Assembly: GCA_040768665.1 (NCBI GenBank)
Contig: JAXGMN010000013.1
Span: forward strand, 254,308 to 318,307
From: JABWBD01 sp040768665
Lineage (GTDB): Bacteria > Planctomycetota > Planctomycetia > Pirellulales > Thermoguttaceae
Direction: 5' to 3'
Length of the DNA: 64,000 bases
Below are positions 8,945 through 17,030 of the stretch, in pieces. Position 1 is the stretch's first letter; every line of letters starts with the position of its first letter. The position numbers were made by a program, and so were the translations under genes. The notes beneath the pieces were generated by a model, which had not been told where the DNA came from, did no database searches, and was given only the letters and a program-made list of their open reading frames with translations.

Positions 8945-10906
8945 ATGAACGAAAACACGAAGACTCTTGCTTTTGTACTGGCTGCCGCGGCGGTCGCCCT
9001 GATCGCCTGGGTATCCCGTCCATCGATGCCCAAAATGACCGCGGAGGACATGCGGGGCGAACGGCTGTTCGCCGAGTTTAACGATCCGCTGGCCGCAGCC
9101 AGTCTGGAGATCATCAAGTACGACGAGGACACGGCCACCATCGCGCCGTTCAAGGTGGCGCAGGTGAACGGCCGCTGGTCGATCCCGTCGCACGATAACT
9201 ACCCGGCCGACGCCAAGGACCACCTGGCCGAGGCGGCCACGGCCTTGATGGGCGTGGAGGTGCTCAGTATGGAATCCGACAGCGCGGGGGATCACGAACT
9301 GTACGGGGTGATCGATCCTTCGTCGAAGTCCTTGAGCGCGGGGACCACCGGTGTCGGCAGCCGGGTGACGATGAAGGACAAGGACAACAAGACGCTTCTT
9401 GACCTGATTATCGGCAAGGAGGTCCCCGACCAGACCGATCTTCGGTATGTCCGCCGTGCGAACCAGGACCCGGTCTACGTCGTCAAGGCCAAGACCGACA
9501 AGCTCTCGACGAAGTTCGAGGACTGGATCGAAGAAGACCTGCTGAAGCTCAATACGTGGGACATCATCGGCGTGAAGCTCCACGACTACTCGGTCGATCT
9601 GATGGCCGGCCGCCTTCAGGAGCGTGCCCGCGTCGGCCTGGAATACAACGACACCGGCGATCCAAAGTGGAAGATCGTCGACGACCGTGTCTTCCAGGGC
9701 GGCAAGTTCCAGGAAGGAAAGCTGGCCGAAGACGAAGAGCTGGACACCGAGCGGCTCAACAAGATGAAGAACGCGCTCGACGATTTGAAGATCGTGGATG
9801 TAAGTCCGAAACCGAAGGGCCTCAGCTCCGACCTGAAGGCGACAGGCAGCGTCTACGCCGAGCGCGAGACGCAACAGTCGCTGGCCAACCGCGGGTTCTA
9901 CCTCGTGCAGGTCGACGACAAGTTCTATGAACTCCGATCGAATGAAGGCGAAACCCGCGTGCTGATGAAGGACGGTGTGGAGTACGTTCTTCGCTTCGGG
10001 CAAATTGCCGGCGGCGGGGAGAAGGCGGACAAGGAGAATTCAGACGAGGAATCGTCGGACGTGAACCGATACCTGTTCGTGATGGCGGAGTTCAACGCGG
10101 ACGCCATCAAGAAGCCGGAACTCGAACCTTTGCCGGAAGTGCCGGCGGAGCCCGAAAAAAAGGCCGAAGAGAAGAAGGAAGGCGAGAAAGAAGACGCCAA
10201 GGACGGTGAGGAGAAGAAGGAAGACGATCCTGTGGCAAAGGCCAAGGCCGAGCGCGAGCGGATTGAGAAGGAGAACAAGCGCAAGCAGGACGAGTACGAC
10301 GAGAAGGTCAAGAAGGGCGAGGATCGCGTCAAGGAGCTGAACGCCCGCTTTGCCGACTGGTACTACGTCATCTCCGACAAGGTATACAACGACGTTCACC
10401 TCGCACGGGCCGACATCATCAAGAAGAAGGAAAAAAAGGATGATGAGAAGAAGGACGAGTCGGCCCCGGTCGACACCAGCAACACGCCGGCAGCGCTGGA
10501 CGACCTGAAAGACGCGGTCCCGGCAGCGCCGGCGGCGGACATGCCTGCGGCCGAGAAAGAACAGGTGAAGGCCGAGAAGCGCCCGCTGCCGACGAGGCCA
10601 AGGATGAAAAGGCCGCGGACAAGAAGTCCGAATCCAAGGCTGAGCCCGCCAAGGCCACGCCGGCAGCCGAAAAGGTCGAGCCGGGTGAAGCAAAGCCTGC
10701 GGACAAACCTTCTGCAGAGGAGGAGAAACCGAAGCAGGACGCTGAGGCGAAAGACAAGAAGTAGACGCTCGCACTTCGCAACGCACACCCCCCTGGGGGC
10801 GGCGACTCGTTTGCCGCCCCTTCTTCATGCGCGCCGAGGCTCGCCAGGAATTCCGGGAACGCCGGAGGAAACCGACACCCTGGGAGTGTTCTCGTGTGGC
10901 TTATGA
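8945..10906 (+). CDS. DUF4340-type protein, 3' end frameshifted
   Basis: Third gene of the ABC operon. AGGAGA at 8933-8938 supports the start at 8945. Residues ~8-25 form an N-terminal membrane anchor, followed by repeats typical of DUF4340 (LYGVIDPS; MKDKDNKTLLDLIIGKEVPD; DLRYVRRANQDPVYVVK; TKFEDWIEEDLLKLN). From residue ~390 it becomes Lys/Glu/Ala rich. At about 10575 the acidic, lysine-rich composition stops abruptly and turns Arg/Pro/Ser rich. In the -1 frame the expected composition continues (AADEAKDEKAADKK) to a TAG at 10762-10764. A Rho-independent terminator lies 32 bases after that stop, inside the frame as read. The genuine end is therefore probably 10764, with one base lost near 10570-10580 in the sequence or in the organism. 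Confidence 0.85.
   Translation: MNENTKTLAFVLAAAAVALIAWVSRPSMPKMTAEDMRGERLFAEFNDPLAAASLEIIKYDEDTATIAPFKVAQVNGRWSIPSHDNYPADAKDHLAEAATALMGVEVLSMESDSAGDHELYGVIDPSSKSLSAGTTGVGSRVTMKDKDNKTLLDLIIGKEVPDQTDLRYVRRANQDPVYVVKAKTDKLSTKFEDWIEEDLLKLNTWDIIGVKLHDYSVDLMAGRLQERARVGLEYNDTGDPKWKIVDDRVFQGGKFQEGKLAEDEELDTERLNKMKNALDDLKIVDVSPKPKGLSSDLKATGSVYAERETQQSLANRGFYLVQVDDKFYELRSNEGETRVLMKDGVEYVLRFGQIAGGGEKADKENSDEESSDVNRYLFVMAEFNADAIKKPELEPLPEVPAEPEKKAEEKKEGEKEDAKDGEEKKEDDPVAKAKAERERIEKENKRKQDEYDEKVKKGEDRVKELNARFADWYYVISDKVYNDVHLARADIIKKKEKKDDEKKDESAPVDTSNTPAALDDLKDAVPAAPAADMPAAEKEQVKAEKRPLPTRPRMKRPRTRSPNPRLSPPRPRRQPKRSSRVKQSLRTNLLQRRRNRSRTLRRKTRSRRSHFATHTPLGAATRLPPLLHARRGSPGIPGTPEETDTLGVFSCGL
10796..10825 (+). 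terminator. Rho-independent terminator of the ABC operon
   Basis: GGGGCGGC at 10796-10803 pairs perfectly with GCCGCCCC at 10813-10820 around a nine-base loop, followed by TTCTT. It lies 32 bases downstream of the restored stop of the DUF4340 gene (10764) and upstream of the sigma factor gene. Confidence 0.65.
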
Positions 10907-11057
10907 GCGACCTCCGCCGCCGCGCAGCGGCCACTGACCGACACGGGAGAGGACTTCCGGCCGCGTACACAGACCCTAAGCCCTTGCCGTGACAGGATTT
11001 TTGCGGTAGTCTCGCGTAGATCGGCCGGAACGAGTTAGCGGTAAGGATAAGCACCCA

Positions 11058-11178
11058 CCCCTGTAAAGGTCGTTTAACCGCAGTGCCCAGCGGGCCGCGC
11101 GGCAATCCGTCACAACGCGCGGCCCGCTGGCCCAAGCTTAAACGACGAATTCCCAAGACCTTAGGACCTTTACAGGGG
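11058..11178. repeat. Nested 121-bp palindrome upstream of the sigma factor gene
   Basis: There are three nested pairs of arms. Outer CCCCTGTAAAGGTC (11058-11071) pairs with 11165-11178. Middle GTCGTTTAA (11069-11077) pairs with 11138-11146. Inner CCAGCGGGCCGCGCG (11087-11101) pairs with 11116-11130, leaving a 14-base loop. All listed arms are perfect. The right part has an extra ~18 bases between the middle and outer arms. It ends 46 bases before the sigma factor start. It could be a mobile palindromic repeat or a regulatory cruciform/attenuator; only one copy is in the window. Confidence 0.75.
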
Positions 11179-11224
11179 CGGGATCGGCACTGTCTTACGG
11201 ACACGTTTTTGGATCTACGGCGCC

Positions 11225-11794
11225 ATGCAAGCACACGATGCCACACGGCACGCCACACGCCTGGACGATCAGCAGCACGTCGAGTTGCTCGACGGGGCAT
11301 TCGCTCGCTACCGGGGTGAATTGCTCGGGATGCTGTTCTATGTGCTCGGTAATCGGGCAGATGCTTGCGAGGCTCTTCAGGAGACGTTCGTCAAGTGCTG
11401 GCGACGCAGGGACCGACTGGCGCAGGTCGAGAATCTTCGCGGCTGGGTATTCCGAATTGCACTGAACACCGCGCGGGATATTCGAGCCACGGCATGGCGT
11501 CGGCCGCGGCCGCCAGCAGTGGAAGAGTTGAATCTTGCGGCCGTTGACGGGCAGGCGGGCGAAGACGTGGAGCACCAGGAGCAGTTCATGCGACTTCGCC
11601 GGGCACTGGGGGAATTGCGTCACGAAGAGCAGGAGGTTTTTCTGTTGCGCCAAAACGGTCAAATGTCGTACGAAGAAATCGCTCGGTCGATTCATATCCC
11701 CGTCGAGACGGTGAAAGCACGGATGCGGATGGCTTTGAGCAATCTGCGCCAGGTGCTCGAATCGACAGGTGACACGGCGGGGGAAGAGACCTGA
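11225..11794 (+). CDS. ECF-type sigma-70 family RNA polymerase sigma factor
   Basis: 189 residues. Region 2 runs about 20-85 (LLDGAFARYRGELLGMLFYVLG; ALQETFVKCWRRRD; NLRGWVFRIALNTARD). Region 4 runs about 115-175 (LGELRHEEQEVFLLRQNGQMSYEEIARSIHIPVETVKARMRMAL), a clear helix-turn-helix with the SYEEIA and TVKARMRMAL signature. Its stop and the next start share bases (TGATG at 11792-11796), so it is translationally coupled to the large membrane protein downstream, which probably acts as its partner or anti-sigma factor. Confidence 0.93.
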   Translation: MQAHDATRHATRLDDQQHVELLDGAFARYRGELLGMLFYVLGNRADACEALQETFVKCWRRRDRLAQVENLRGWVFRIALNTARDIRATAWRRPRPPAVEELNLAAVDGQAGEDVEHQEQFMRLRRALGELRHEEQEVFLLRQNGQMSYEEIARSIHIPVETVKARMRMALSNLRQVLESTGDTAGEET

Positions 11795-14358
11795 TGGCAG
11801 TCGATTCGCGCGAGCGCCAGCAATTGCTCGAATTGGTTTACGACGTCTTGCCGGACGGCGAAGCGATCTCGCTTGGCGAGCGGATCGAATCGGACCCGGA
11901 GATCGCCGAAGCCTACGCGGAGGCACGAACCACCGCCGACCGCCTGGCCTCGGCTGCCCGGATCGACGGCTGGGAAGTCGAGCTCAAGCGTCCGGATGCC
12001 TTTCTTCCGGCCGCTCGAACGGCTTCTCGTCGCCTTCCGCAGCAAAGGCCATTGGCGCGTACACCTGCGCCGGAACGGCGATACTGGGGCCGCGAAACAA
12101 GCTGGTTGGTCGGCATCTCCGCTGCCGTCCTTCTGACGGTTTCGCTGGGCGGCTACTATTATCATCGCGGCCTTCTGGCCGATATTGCCACGGATCACCT
12201 TCGGCTGCGGGTCGTAGGGCCTTCGCAATTGCACCGCGGAGTCGGGGGCTGCTACACGATCGCGACGACTTCGGTCACCGGGCAGGCTGTTTCCGCCCAG
12301 GTCGAACTGATTCTCTATTCAGCAGACGGTGACCAGTTGACGGTCAAGGAAAGGACCGATGAGGAGGGCCATCTCCGGGTCGTTCTGCCTGCCGACTCGA
12401 GCTTGCCGGAGGAAGTGCGTCTGGAAATCGTGGCGGTGCACGACAACAAAAAGGAGCGAATCGAGACAAGCCTTGCGGTCAAGCCGCAGCCATACCGTGC
12501 GCATTTGCTGCTGGACGGGAGCCAGTATTCGCCGGGCGACGTTGCCCGCTGGCGGCTGCTTCGCATTGCGCCATTCGCCGTCCCCGAGGAGCGGGAGTCG
12601 CCGATTCTCGTTGAGATTAACGACACGAGCGGCTCGCCCGTGCCCGGCGCAACTGCGGAGGGAACGACTCGCCGAGGAGTCGGAGCCGGCGAGTTTGCCC
12701 TTCCGGCGGATCTCAAGGAGGGGCATTACCGACTTGCCGCTCGCAGCCTCGACGATTCACTTCCGAATACGCAGTTGAGTTTTTTCGTCAGCGGAAGGAA
12801 GCCGGCCGATGCGGATATGCCGGTGCGGTCCGAGAAAAAGGGTTCCGGGGATTTGGACGTTCAATTCTATCCCGAGGCAGGGGAACTGGCGGCCGGACTG
12901 GAGAATCGCGTTTACTTTTCGGCAAGCGACAGCCTCGGCCGGCCCGTGGAAGTCCGAGGGACGGTTGTCGACCACGATGGTCATCCGGTCGCCACCGCAG
13001 AGACGGATTTCGCGGGGAGGGGCGCATTCAGCTTCGAACCTGCGGCCGGGCAACAGTACCGGCTGATCCTCAGCAGCCCGGACGGAGTCGATGAGCAACC
13101 GAAGTTACCAATGGTGACGAGCGATCCGTTGACGATGACCACCGGGCTGGGTGTTTTCAGCGCGGGGCAACCGCTCGAGTTCAATGTTCGCAGCAGTGAG
13201 GCAGGGATTCCGTTGGTTGCCGCAGCGGAGTGTTGCGAAGTGCTGGTGGGGCAGCAGGCCCTGGTTACGAAAGTGGGCGCCAACCCGGTTGAGATTGCCT
13301 TGGACGAACATACGTCCGGCGTCATCCGACTGACGCTGTACGATTACCGCACCAACCCACCGCAGGTAGCGGGCGAGAGGCTTGTCTATCGACACCCCGC
13401 ACGTCAGCTCCGGGTCGGCATCGGGAGTATTGATCGGCCGCGAGTGCCAGGCGGTCCGGCTCGACTCACGCTGCAAATCGTCGATGAAAAGGGCTCGCCG
13501 ACGGCCGCCGCATTGGGCGTGGTTGTGGTGGGCGACAGCGCGCCCCCCGAAGCGACAGTCAAGTCTTCGGACGTTGCTGCCTTCCTCCTTGCGGAAGAGC
13601 TTGACGGCGCCGTCGGCCTCATGCTGGAGCACTCGCCCCCGTCCGATGGCCCAAAGGCGGCGATAGCGCTGGACAGACTGTTGGGCACGGCCGCTAGGCG
13701 ATCGGCAACGGTCCGGGTGCCCGCCCCACTGGCAGTCTTCGACAATCTGAAGGATCTGCAGGAGCGCTACCGGGAAAGCCTGGAGTCGTACCGAGCGAAC
13801 CGGACCCGGCCGCAGAACGCCATGACCATGCTCAGCATGCTGGGCGGCTTTGGCCTGTTGCTGTTCGTAACGATGCTGGCGATTCTCAACATCCCGACCG
13901 GGCTGCGGCTGTGGATACCTTCGGTCACGGCCGCGCTGGTTTGTCTGGTAATCGGGGTCGTGTTGATGAGCCCGGAGCGGCTCAATACGCTCCCGCACGA
14001 CGCCGTCGCCTTTGCATCAGACAGTGCAGTGCCCGACGACTCGAGCCCCGGCAAGACGGCCGCGGAAGAAGCAGGGCCGGAACCATCGAACTTTGAGTTC
14101 CGGGAGTACCGCTATGCAGATCCGGGCGGATCCGGTGAAGGCACGCGGGAATCGACGGTCACCTTGTATTGGCACCCGCTGCTGCTGACCGATGGTCAGG
14201 GCCGTGCGACGATTGAGTTCCCCTGTGCGGAATTCGCTGCCGGGCTGCGAGTCTGGGTGGAAGCACATACGCCGGACGGACGCCTCGGCTCGTTCGGCGG
14301 GAAGATTGGCTTACCATCGGCGGGTCGGCCGTCCGGGAAGGTTACACCCAAGCGGTGA
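11794..14358 (+). CDS. Membrane protein with anti-sigma-like N terminus and macroglobulin-like domains
   Basis: 854 residues, coupled to the sigma factor. Residues ~1-60 (RERQQLLELVYDVLPDGEAISLGERIESDPEIAEAYAEA) resemble the cytoplasmic helical domain of anti-sigma factors. A membrane helix lies near 107-127 (SWLVGISAAVLLTVSLGGYYY). The exported part has several Ig-like domains resembling alpha-2-macroglobulin MG modules (PYRAHLLLDGSQYSPGDVARWRLL; SPVPGAT; LPADLKEGHYRLAARSL). Two hydrophobic helices occur near 680-735. The tail (YWHPLLLTDGQGRATIEFPC) is like the strand leading to A2M bait-region domains. No thioester Cys-Glu-Gln motif was seen. Likely role (inference): sensing an envelope signal and controlling the sigma factor. 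Confidence 0.75.
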   Translation: MAVDSRERQQLLELVYDVLPDGEAISLGERIESDPEIAEAYAEARTTADRLASAARIDGWEVELKRPDAFLPAARTASRRLPQQRPLARTPAPERRYWGRETSWLVGISAAVLLTVSLGGYYYHRGLLADIATDHLRLRVVGPSQLHRGVGGCYTIATTSVTGQAVSAQVELILYSADGDQLTVKERTDEEGHLRVVLPADSSLPEEVRLEIVAVHDNKKERIETSLAVKPQPYRAHLLLDGSQYSPGDVARWRLLRIAPFAVPEERESPILVEINDTSGSPVPGATAEGTTRRGVGAGEFALPADLKEGHYRLAARSLDDSLPNTQLSFFVSGRKPADADMPVRSEKKGSGDLDVQFYPEAGELAAGLENRVYFSASDSLGRPVEVRGTVVDHDGHPVATAETDFAGRGAFSFEPAAGQQYRLILSSPDGVDEQPKLPMVTSDPLTMTTGLGVFSAGQPLEFNVRSSEAGIPLVAAAECCEVLVGQQALVTKVGANPVEIALDEHTSGVIRLTLYDYRTNPPQVAGERLVYRHPARQLRVGIGSIDRPRVPGGPARLTLQIVDEKGSPTAAALGVVVVGDSAPPEATVKSSDVAAFLLAEELDGAVGLMLEHSPPSDGPKAAIALDRLLGTAARRSATVRVPAPLAVFDNLKDLQERYRESLESYRANRTRPQNAMTMLSMLGGFGLLLFVTMLAILNIPTGLRLWIPSVTAALVCLVIGVVLMSPERLNTLPHDAVAFASDSAVPDDSSPGKTAAEEAGPEPSNFEFREYRYADPGGSGEGTRESTVTLYWHPLLLTDGQGRATIEFPCAEFAAGLRVWVEAHTPDGRLGSFGGKIGLPSAGRPSGKVTPKR

Positions 14359-14476
14359 ACGAAGACCGCGTGAGCGCGGCTGGGATTGCCTTGCCCATCT
14401 CCTTGTGGCAAACGGTGTTTGCTTCGACTACAATCGGTTTGGATATTCTTGTCGGCCATTTTCAAAGGAACATTCC

Positions 14477-15715
14477 ATGCAGCGGATCGTTCGTTTCCTC
14501 GCTTTCGAACTCGCTCTGGCCGGGTTTGCCGTTCTCTCGGCTGACGTTTGTCTTGCGGGCGATACAAGCTCGACGCTTGTCGTGCCGTCTTCGCCGTCTG
14601 CCGTTGACATAACGGTTGACTTGCCGGAATCCTTTCAGCCGGACTCCTCGAAGGCGTGGCGACTCGTTGAGGGCACGGTTTCGGCGCCGGTGCAATGGTT
14701 GCCGGCGATTGCCGAGGACGGTTCGGCCGCCAATTCGCGCCGGCTGACCGCGCGGATTCCGGGCGCCGAGTCCGGCGAGGGCGTAAGGAGATTCAAGCTG
14801 TTGCCGGCAGATGCAGCGTCGCCCGCGGCGAAGTCCCCCTTCGAGTTCAAGGAAAAGAACGATGCGGCGATCGGCCTTTTCGACAAGAATCGGCCGGTCA
14901 TGGTCTACAATCATGGTACGATTACCTGCGAGCAGGTGCCGGAAAACGACAACCGCCGGACTCGTGCGTGTTACGTGCATCCGGTCTGGGGACTCGACGG
15001 GGAAGTACTCACCGACGACTTTCCCAAGGACCACTACCATCACCATGGCATTTTCTGGGCGTGGCCTCACGTCGGTGTCGACGGCCGGGAGTATGATCTC
15101 TGGATCTACCGTGACATCCAGCAGCGTTTCGTCCGCTGGATCCATCGGCAAACGGGGCCACTGGCCGGGGTTCTGGCGGTTGAGAACGGCTGGTTCGTGG
15201 GCGAACGGAAGGTTATGGTCGAACGCGTCTGGATGCGCTGCCACACCGTCGATAACGGCCACCGGGCGATTGATTTCGAGTTCACCTGGCTCCCCGTAGA
15301 TAAGCCGATCACGCTTTGGGGCGCCGGCGGAAAAAGTTACGGCGGCCTGAACTTTCGATTTGCGCCGCGGGAGGATACGCGAATCACGGTTCCAGCCGGG
15401 TTGACCAAGGCCGATCTGCCCGACACGCCGCTCGAGTGGGCGGACCTGACGGCGAAGTTCCCCGATGCTCCCGGCCCTAGCGGTGCGGCGATCTTCGTCC
15501 ATCCCGCGCATCCGGACTTTCCGCCGACCTGGCTCACCCGCCACTATGGCGTACTCTGCGTCGGCTGGCCCGGCGTCGAGCCTCAAACGTTCGAGCCCGG
15601 CAAGCCGATCAAGCTGGGCTACCGGGTTTGGATCCACAAAGGTGCACCCGAGGCCGCCTCGCTTAAGGTGGCCTACGACGCTTACAAGGCCGCGATGGCG
15701 GCGAATTGGGAATAA
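14477..15715 (+). CDS. PmoA/DUF6807 family exported protein
   Basis: 412 residues, with AAAGGAA six bases before the ATG at 14477 and a Sec signal peptide to about residue 28 (FLAFELALAGFAVLSADVCLA). The C-terminal ~270 residues match the so-called methane oxygenase PmoA family (DUF6807): DNRRTRACYVHPVWGLDGEVLTDDFP, DHYHHHGIFWAWPHV and DLWIYRDIQQRFVRW. Despite the family name these proteins are not methane monooxygenases. In planctomycetes they accompany sugar oxidoreductases and sulfatases and may bind or modify polysaccharides. Function unproven. Confidence 0.82.
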   Translation: MQRIVRFLAFELALAGFAVLSADVCLAGDTSSTLVVPSSPSAVDITVDLPESFQPDSSKAWRLVEGTVSAPVQWLPAIAEDGSAANSRRLTARIPGAESGEGVRRFKLLPADAASPAAKSPFEFKEKNDAAIGLFDKNRPVMVYNHGTITCEQVPENDNRRTRACYVHPVWGLDGEVLTDDFPKDHYHHHGIFWAWPHVGVDGREYDLWIYRDIQQRFVRWIHRQTGPLAGVLAVENGWFVGERKVMVERVWMRCHTVDNGHRAIDFEFTWLPVDKPITLWGAGGKSYGGLNFRFAPREDTRITVPAGLTKADLPDTPLEWADLTAKFPDAPGPSGAAIFVHPAHPDFPPTWLTRHYGVLCVGWPGVEPQTFEPGKPIKLGYRVWIHKGAPEAASLKVAYDAYKAAMAANWE

Positions 15716-15721
15716 CAGCGG

Positions 15722-16099
15722 TTGCCGAAAAGGTGTCATATACATATAGGAGGTGTCGGGAACCTTCTTGTGGCTTTCATCGTCGCGAAGGGGAGAATCG
15801 GCCTGTTTTTGAAGCCGAGATTGTCGCGTGCCGAGGGCGAGCTGCTGGAGTTGCTGGCTACGCTTGCCGAACAGTATGAATCGATCGAGCATCCGACTCC
15901 TCAGGCATCTCAAGCCGATTTGTTGACTCATTTGATCGACGCCCGCGGAATCACTCAAGCGGAACTCTCGCGACAAGCCGGCATTCCGCGTTCGGTGATT
16001 ACGAATGTCCTCAAGGGGCGCCGCACGATCAGCCAGGCGAGTATTGCCAGGCTCGCGGCATACTTCCAAGTATCCGCGGCAGAGTTTATCGAAGGCTGA
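15722..16099 (+). CDS. XRE-family HTH regulator, HigA-like antitoxin with an odd N terminus
   Basis: 125 codons from a TTG. The C-terminal ~60 residues are a lambda-repressor-like helix-turn-helix (LIDARGITQAELSRQAGIPRSVITNVLKGRRTISQASIARLAAYF). The middle (LSRAEGELLELLATLAEQYES) matches the linker helix of HigA-type antitoxins. The first ~40 codons match nothing and overlap the short repeat AGGTGTCGGGAACCT at 15751, so an original N terminus may have been replaced. A weaker GTG start near 15770 is possible. No HigB toxin gene is adjacent, so this is probably a solitary or decayed antitoxin. Confidence 0.6.
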   Translation: MPKRCHIHIGGVGNLLVAFIVAKGRIGLFLKPRLSRAEGELLELLATLAEQYESIEHPTPQASQADLLTHLIDARGITQAELSRQAGIPRSVITNVLKGRRTISQASIARLAAYFQVSAAEFIEG

Positions 16100-16533
16100 A
16101 TTCCTCCCGTACATTGCGGCTGGTGCTCGCCGGATAAGACCAGGCAAGTTCCTCGAGCGATTCCCCTGCGCCGAGCGAACGAAAGACGAGGTGTCAGGAA
16201 CCTCCGTGGCCGTCGCGTCCGGGAGCTTGGCGGCGTTTCTCCCATCAAGACGCACCTCGAGCCACCGCGCGAACGGGTTACGGATCAGTTCGATCCAGTG
16301 AGTCTTTTCCGCCTCGCTTTTCTAGGCTGATGCGGAGATCGGCGCGTACTCGTGGCACGGGGGGGCTTGCTAGAATGGGGAGTTGGCGGATATTCTCCAA
16401 ATCCATACAAGGGAGGGGTGCCGGGAATTGCGGATTTCGCCCCGTCATTGTCGTAAGCTCCACCTTGACAATATGATACGGCCAGGTGCGATTAATCCAG
16501 TGTCGTCCAGAGAGACGTTGGCAGGAGTGGGAA
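16100..16533. other. Intergenic region with a repeat fragment
   Basis: No gene is convincing here. A short motif AGGTGTCAGGAACCT at 16189-16203 repeats the one at 15751 with a single change, so the HTH gene is bracketed by two copies. A weak ribosome site AGGAG at 16523 belongs to the next gene. Confidence 0.5.
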
Positions 16534-16911
16534 ATGGCCTCGACCAAGCCATTCACGATTTCGATCCGATCTCGAATACACGTTCCTGAGCTGGATGGAT
16601 ATCCAACCGACGTTGTCGACTCGATTCTGGAACGGTGCACCGAGCACGAAGAAATGGAGAGACTTTCCAGACGACACATGTCCTGTTTTCGTGCGGTCAT
16701 TGTATGTCTTTTCGCAGGCATGTTCGTTCTTCTCATGTTGATGCGGAAGGGGTATTCGGGAGCCAACTGGGCTTTGTTCTTAGCATTTGCTGTTACGCTA
16801 CTGTCTTTGCCAAGCCACATTGTCCTGTATCACGTCCGGTCTGGGCGTCTTCTGCGGCGGCTTGTGCTACGGGAGTTGGCTGCTCGTGGTACGACTTCAC
16901 TGCCAACGTGA
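16534..16911 (+). CDS. Small membrane protein, hypothetical
   Basis: 125 residues from the ATG at 16534, which has AGGAG 6 bases upstream (an earlier ATG at 16486 has no such site). Two hydrophobic stretches (AVIVCLFAGMFVLLMLM and ANWALFLAFAVTLLSLPSHIVL) should span the membrane, giving a hairpin with a basic C-terminal tail. The N-terminal part is soluble and contains ELDGYPTDVVDSILERC. No family recognised. The neighbours give no functional hint. Confidence 0.55.
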   Translation: MASTKPFTISIRSRIHVPELDGYPTDVVDSILERCTEHEEMERLSRRHMSCFRAVIVCLFAGMFVLLMLMRKGYSGANWALFLAFAVTLLSLPSHIVLYHVRSGRLLRRLVLRELAARGTTSLPT

Positions 16912-17030
16912 CCGACGCCGCTGAGCCGCAGCATCCGTGCCGCGGACGCCTCCGGTGTAGTGCAGGCCACTGTCGGCCAATTCTTCGGAAGTAGACTCCG
17001 CGTCTGTGGGAAATCAAATCGCCTATCAGC

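Noticed and set aside
14462..16255. 597-codon minus-strand open frame
   Set aside because: It runs antisense to the PmoA-like and HTH genes, both of which have clear homology; the frame has no motifs or ribosome site.
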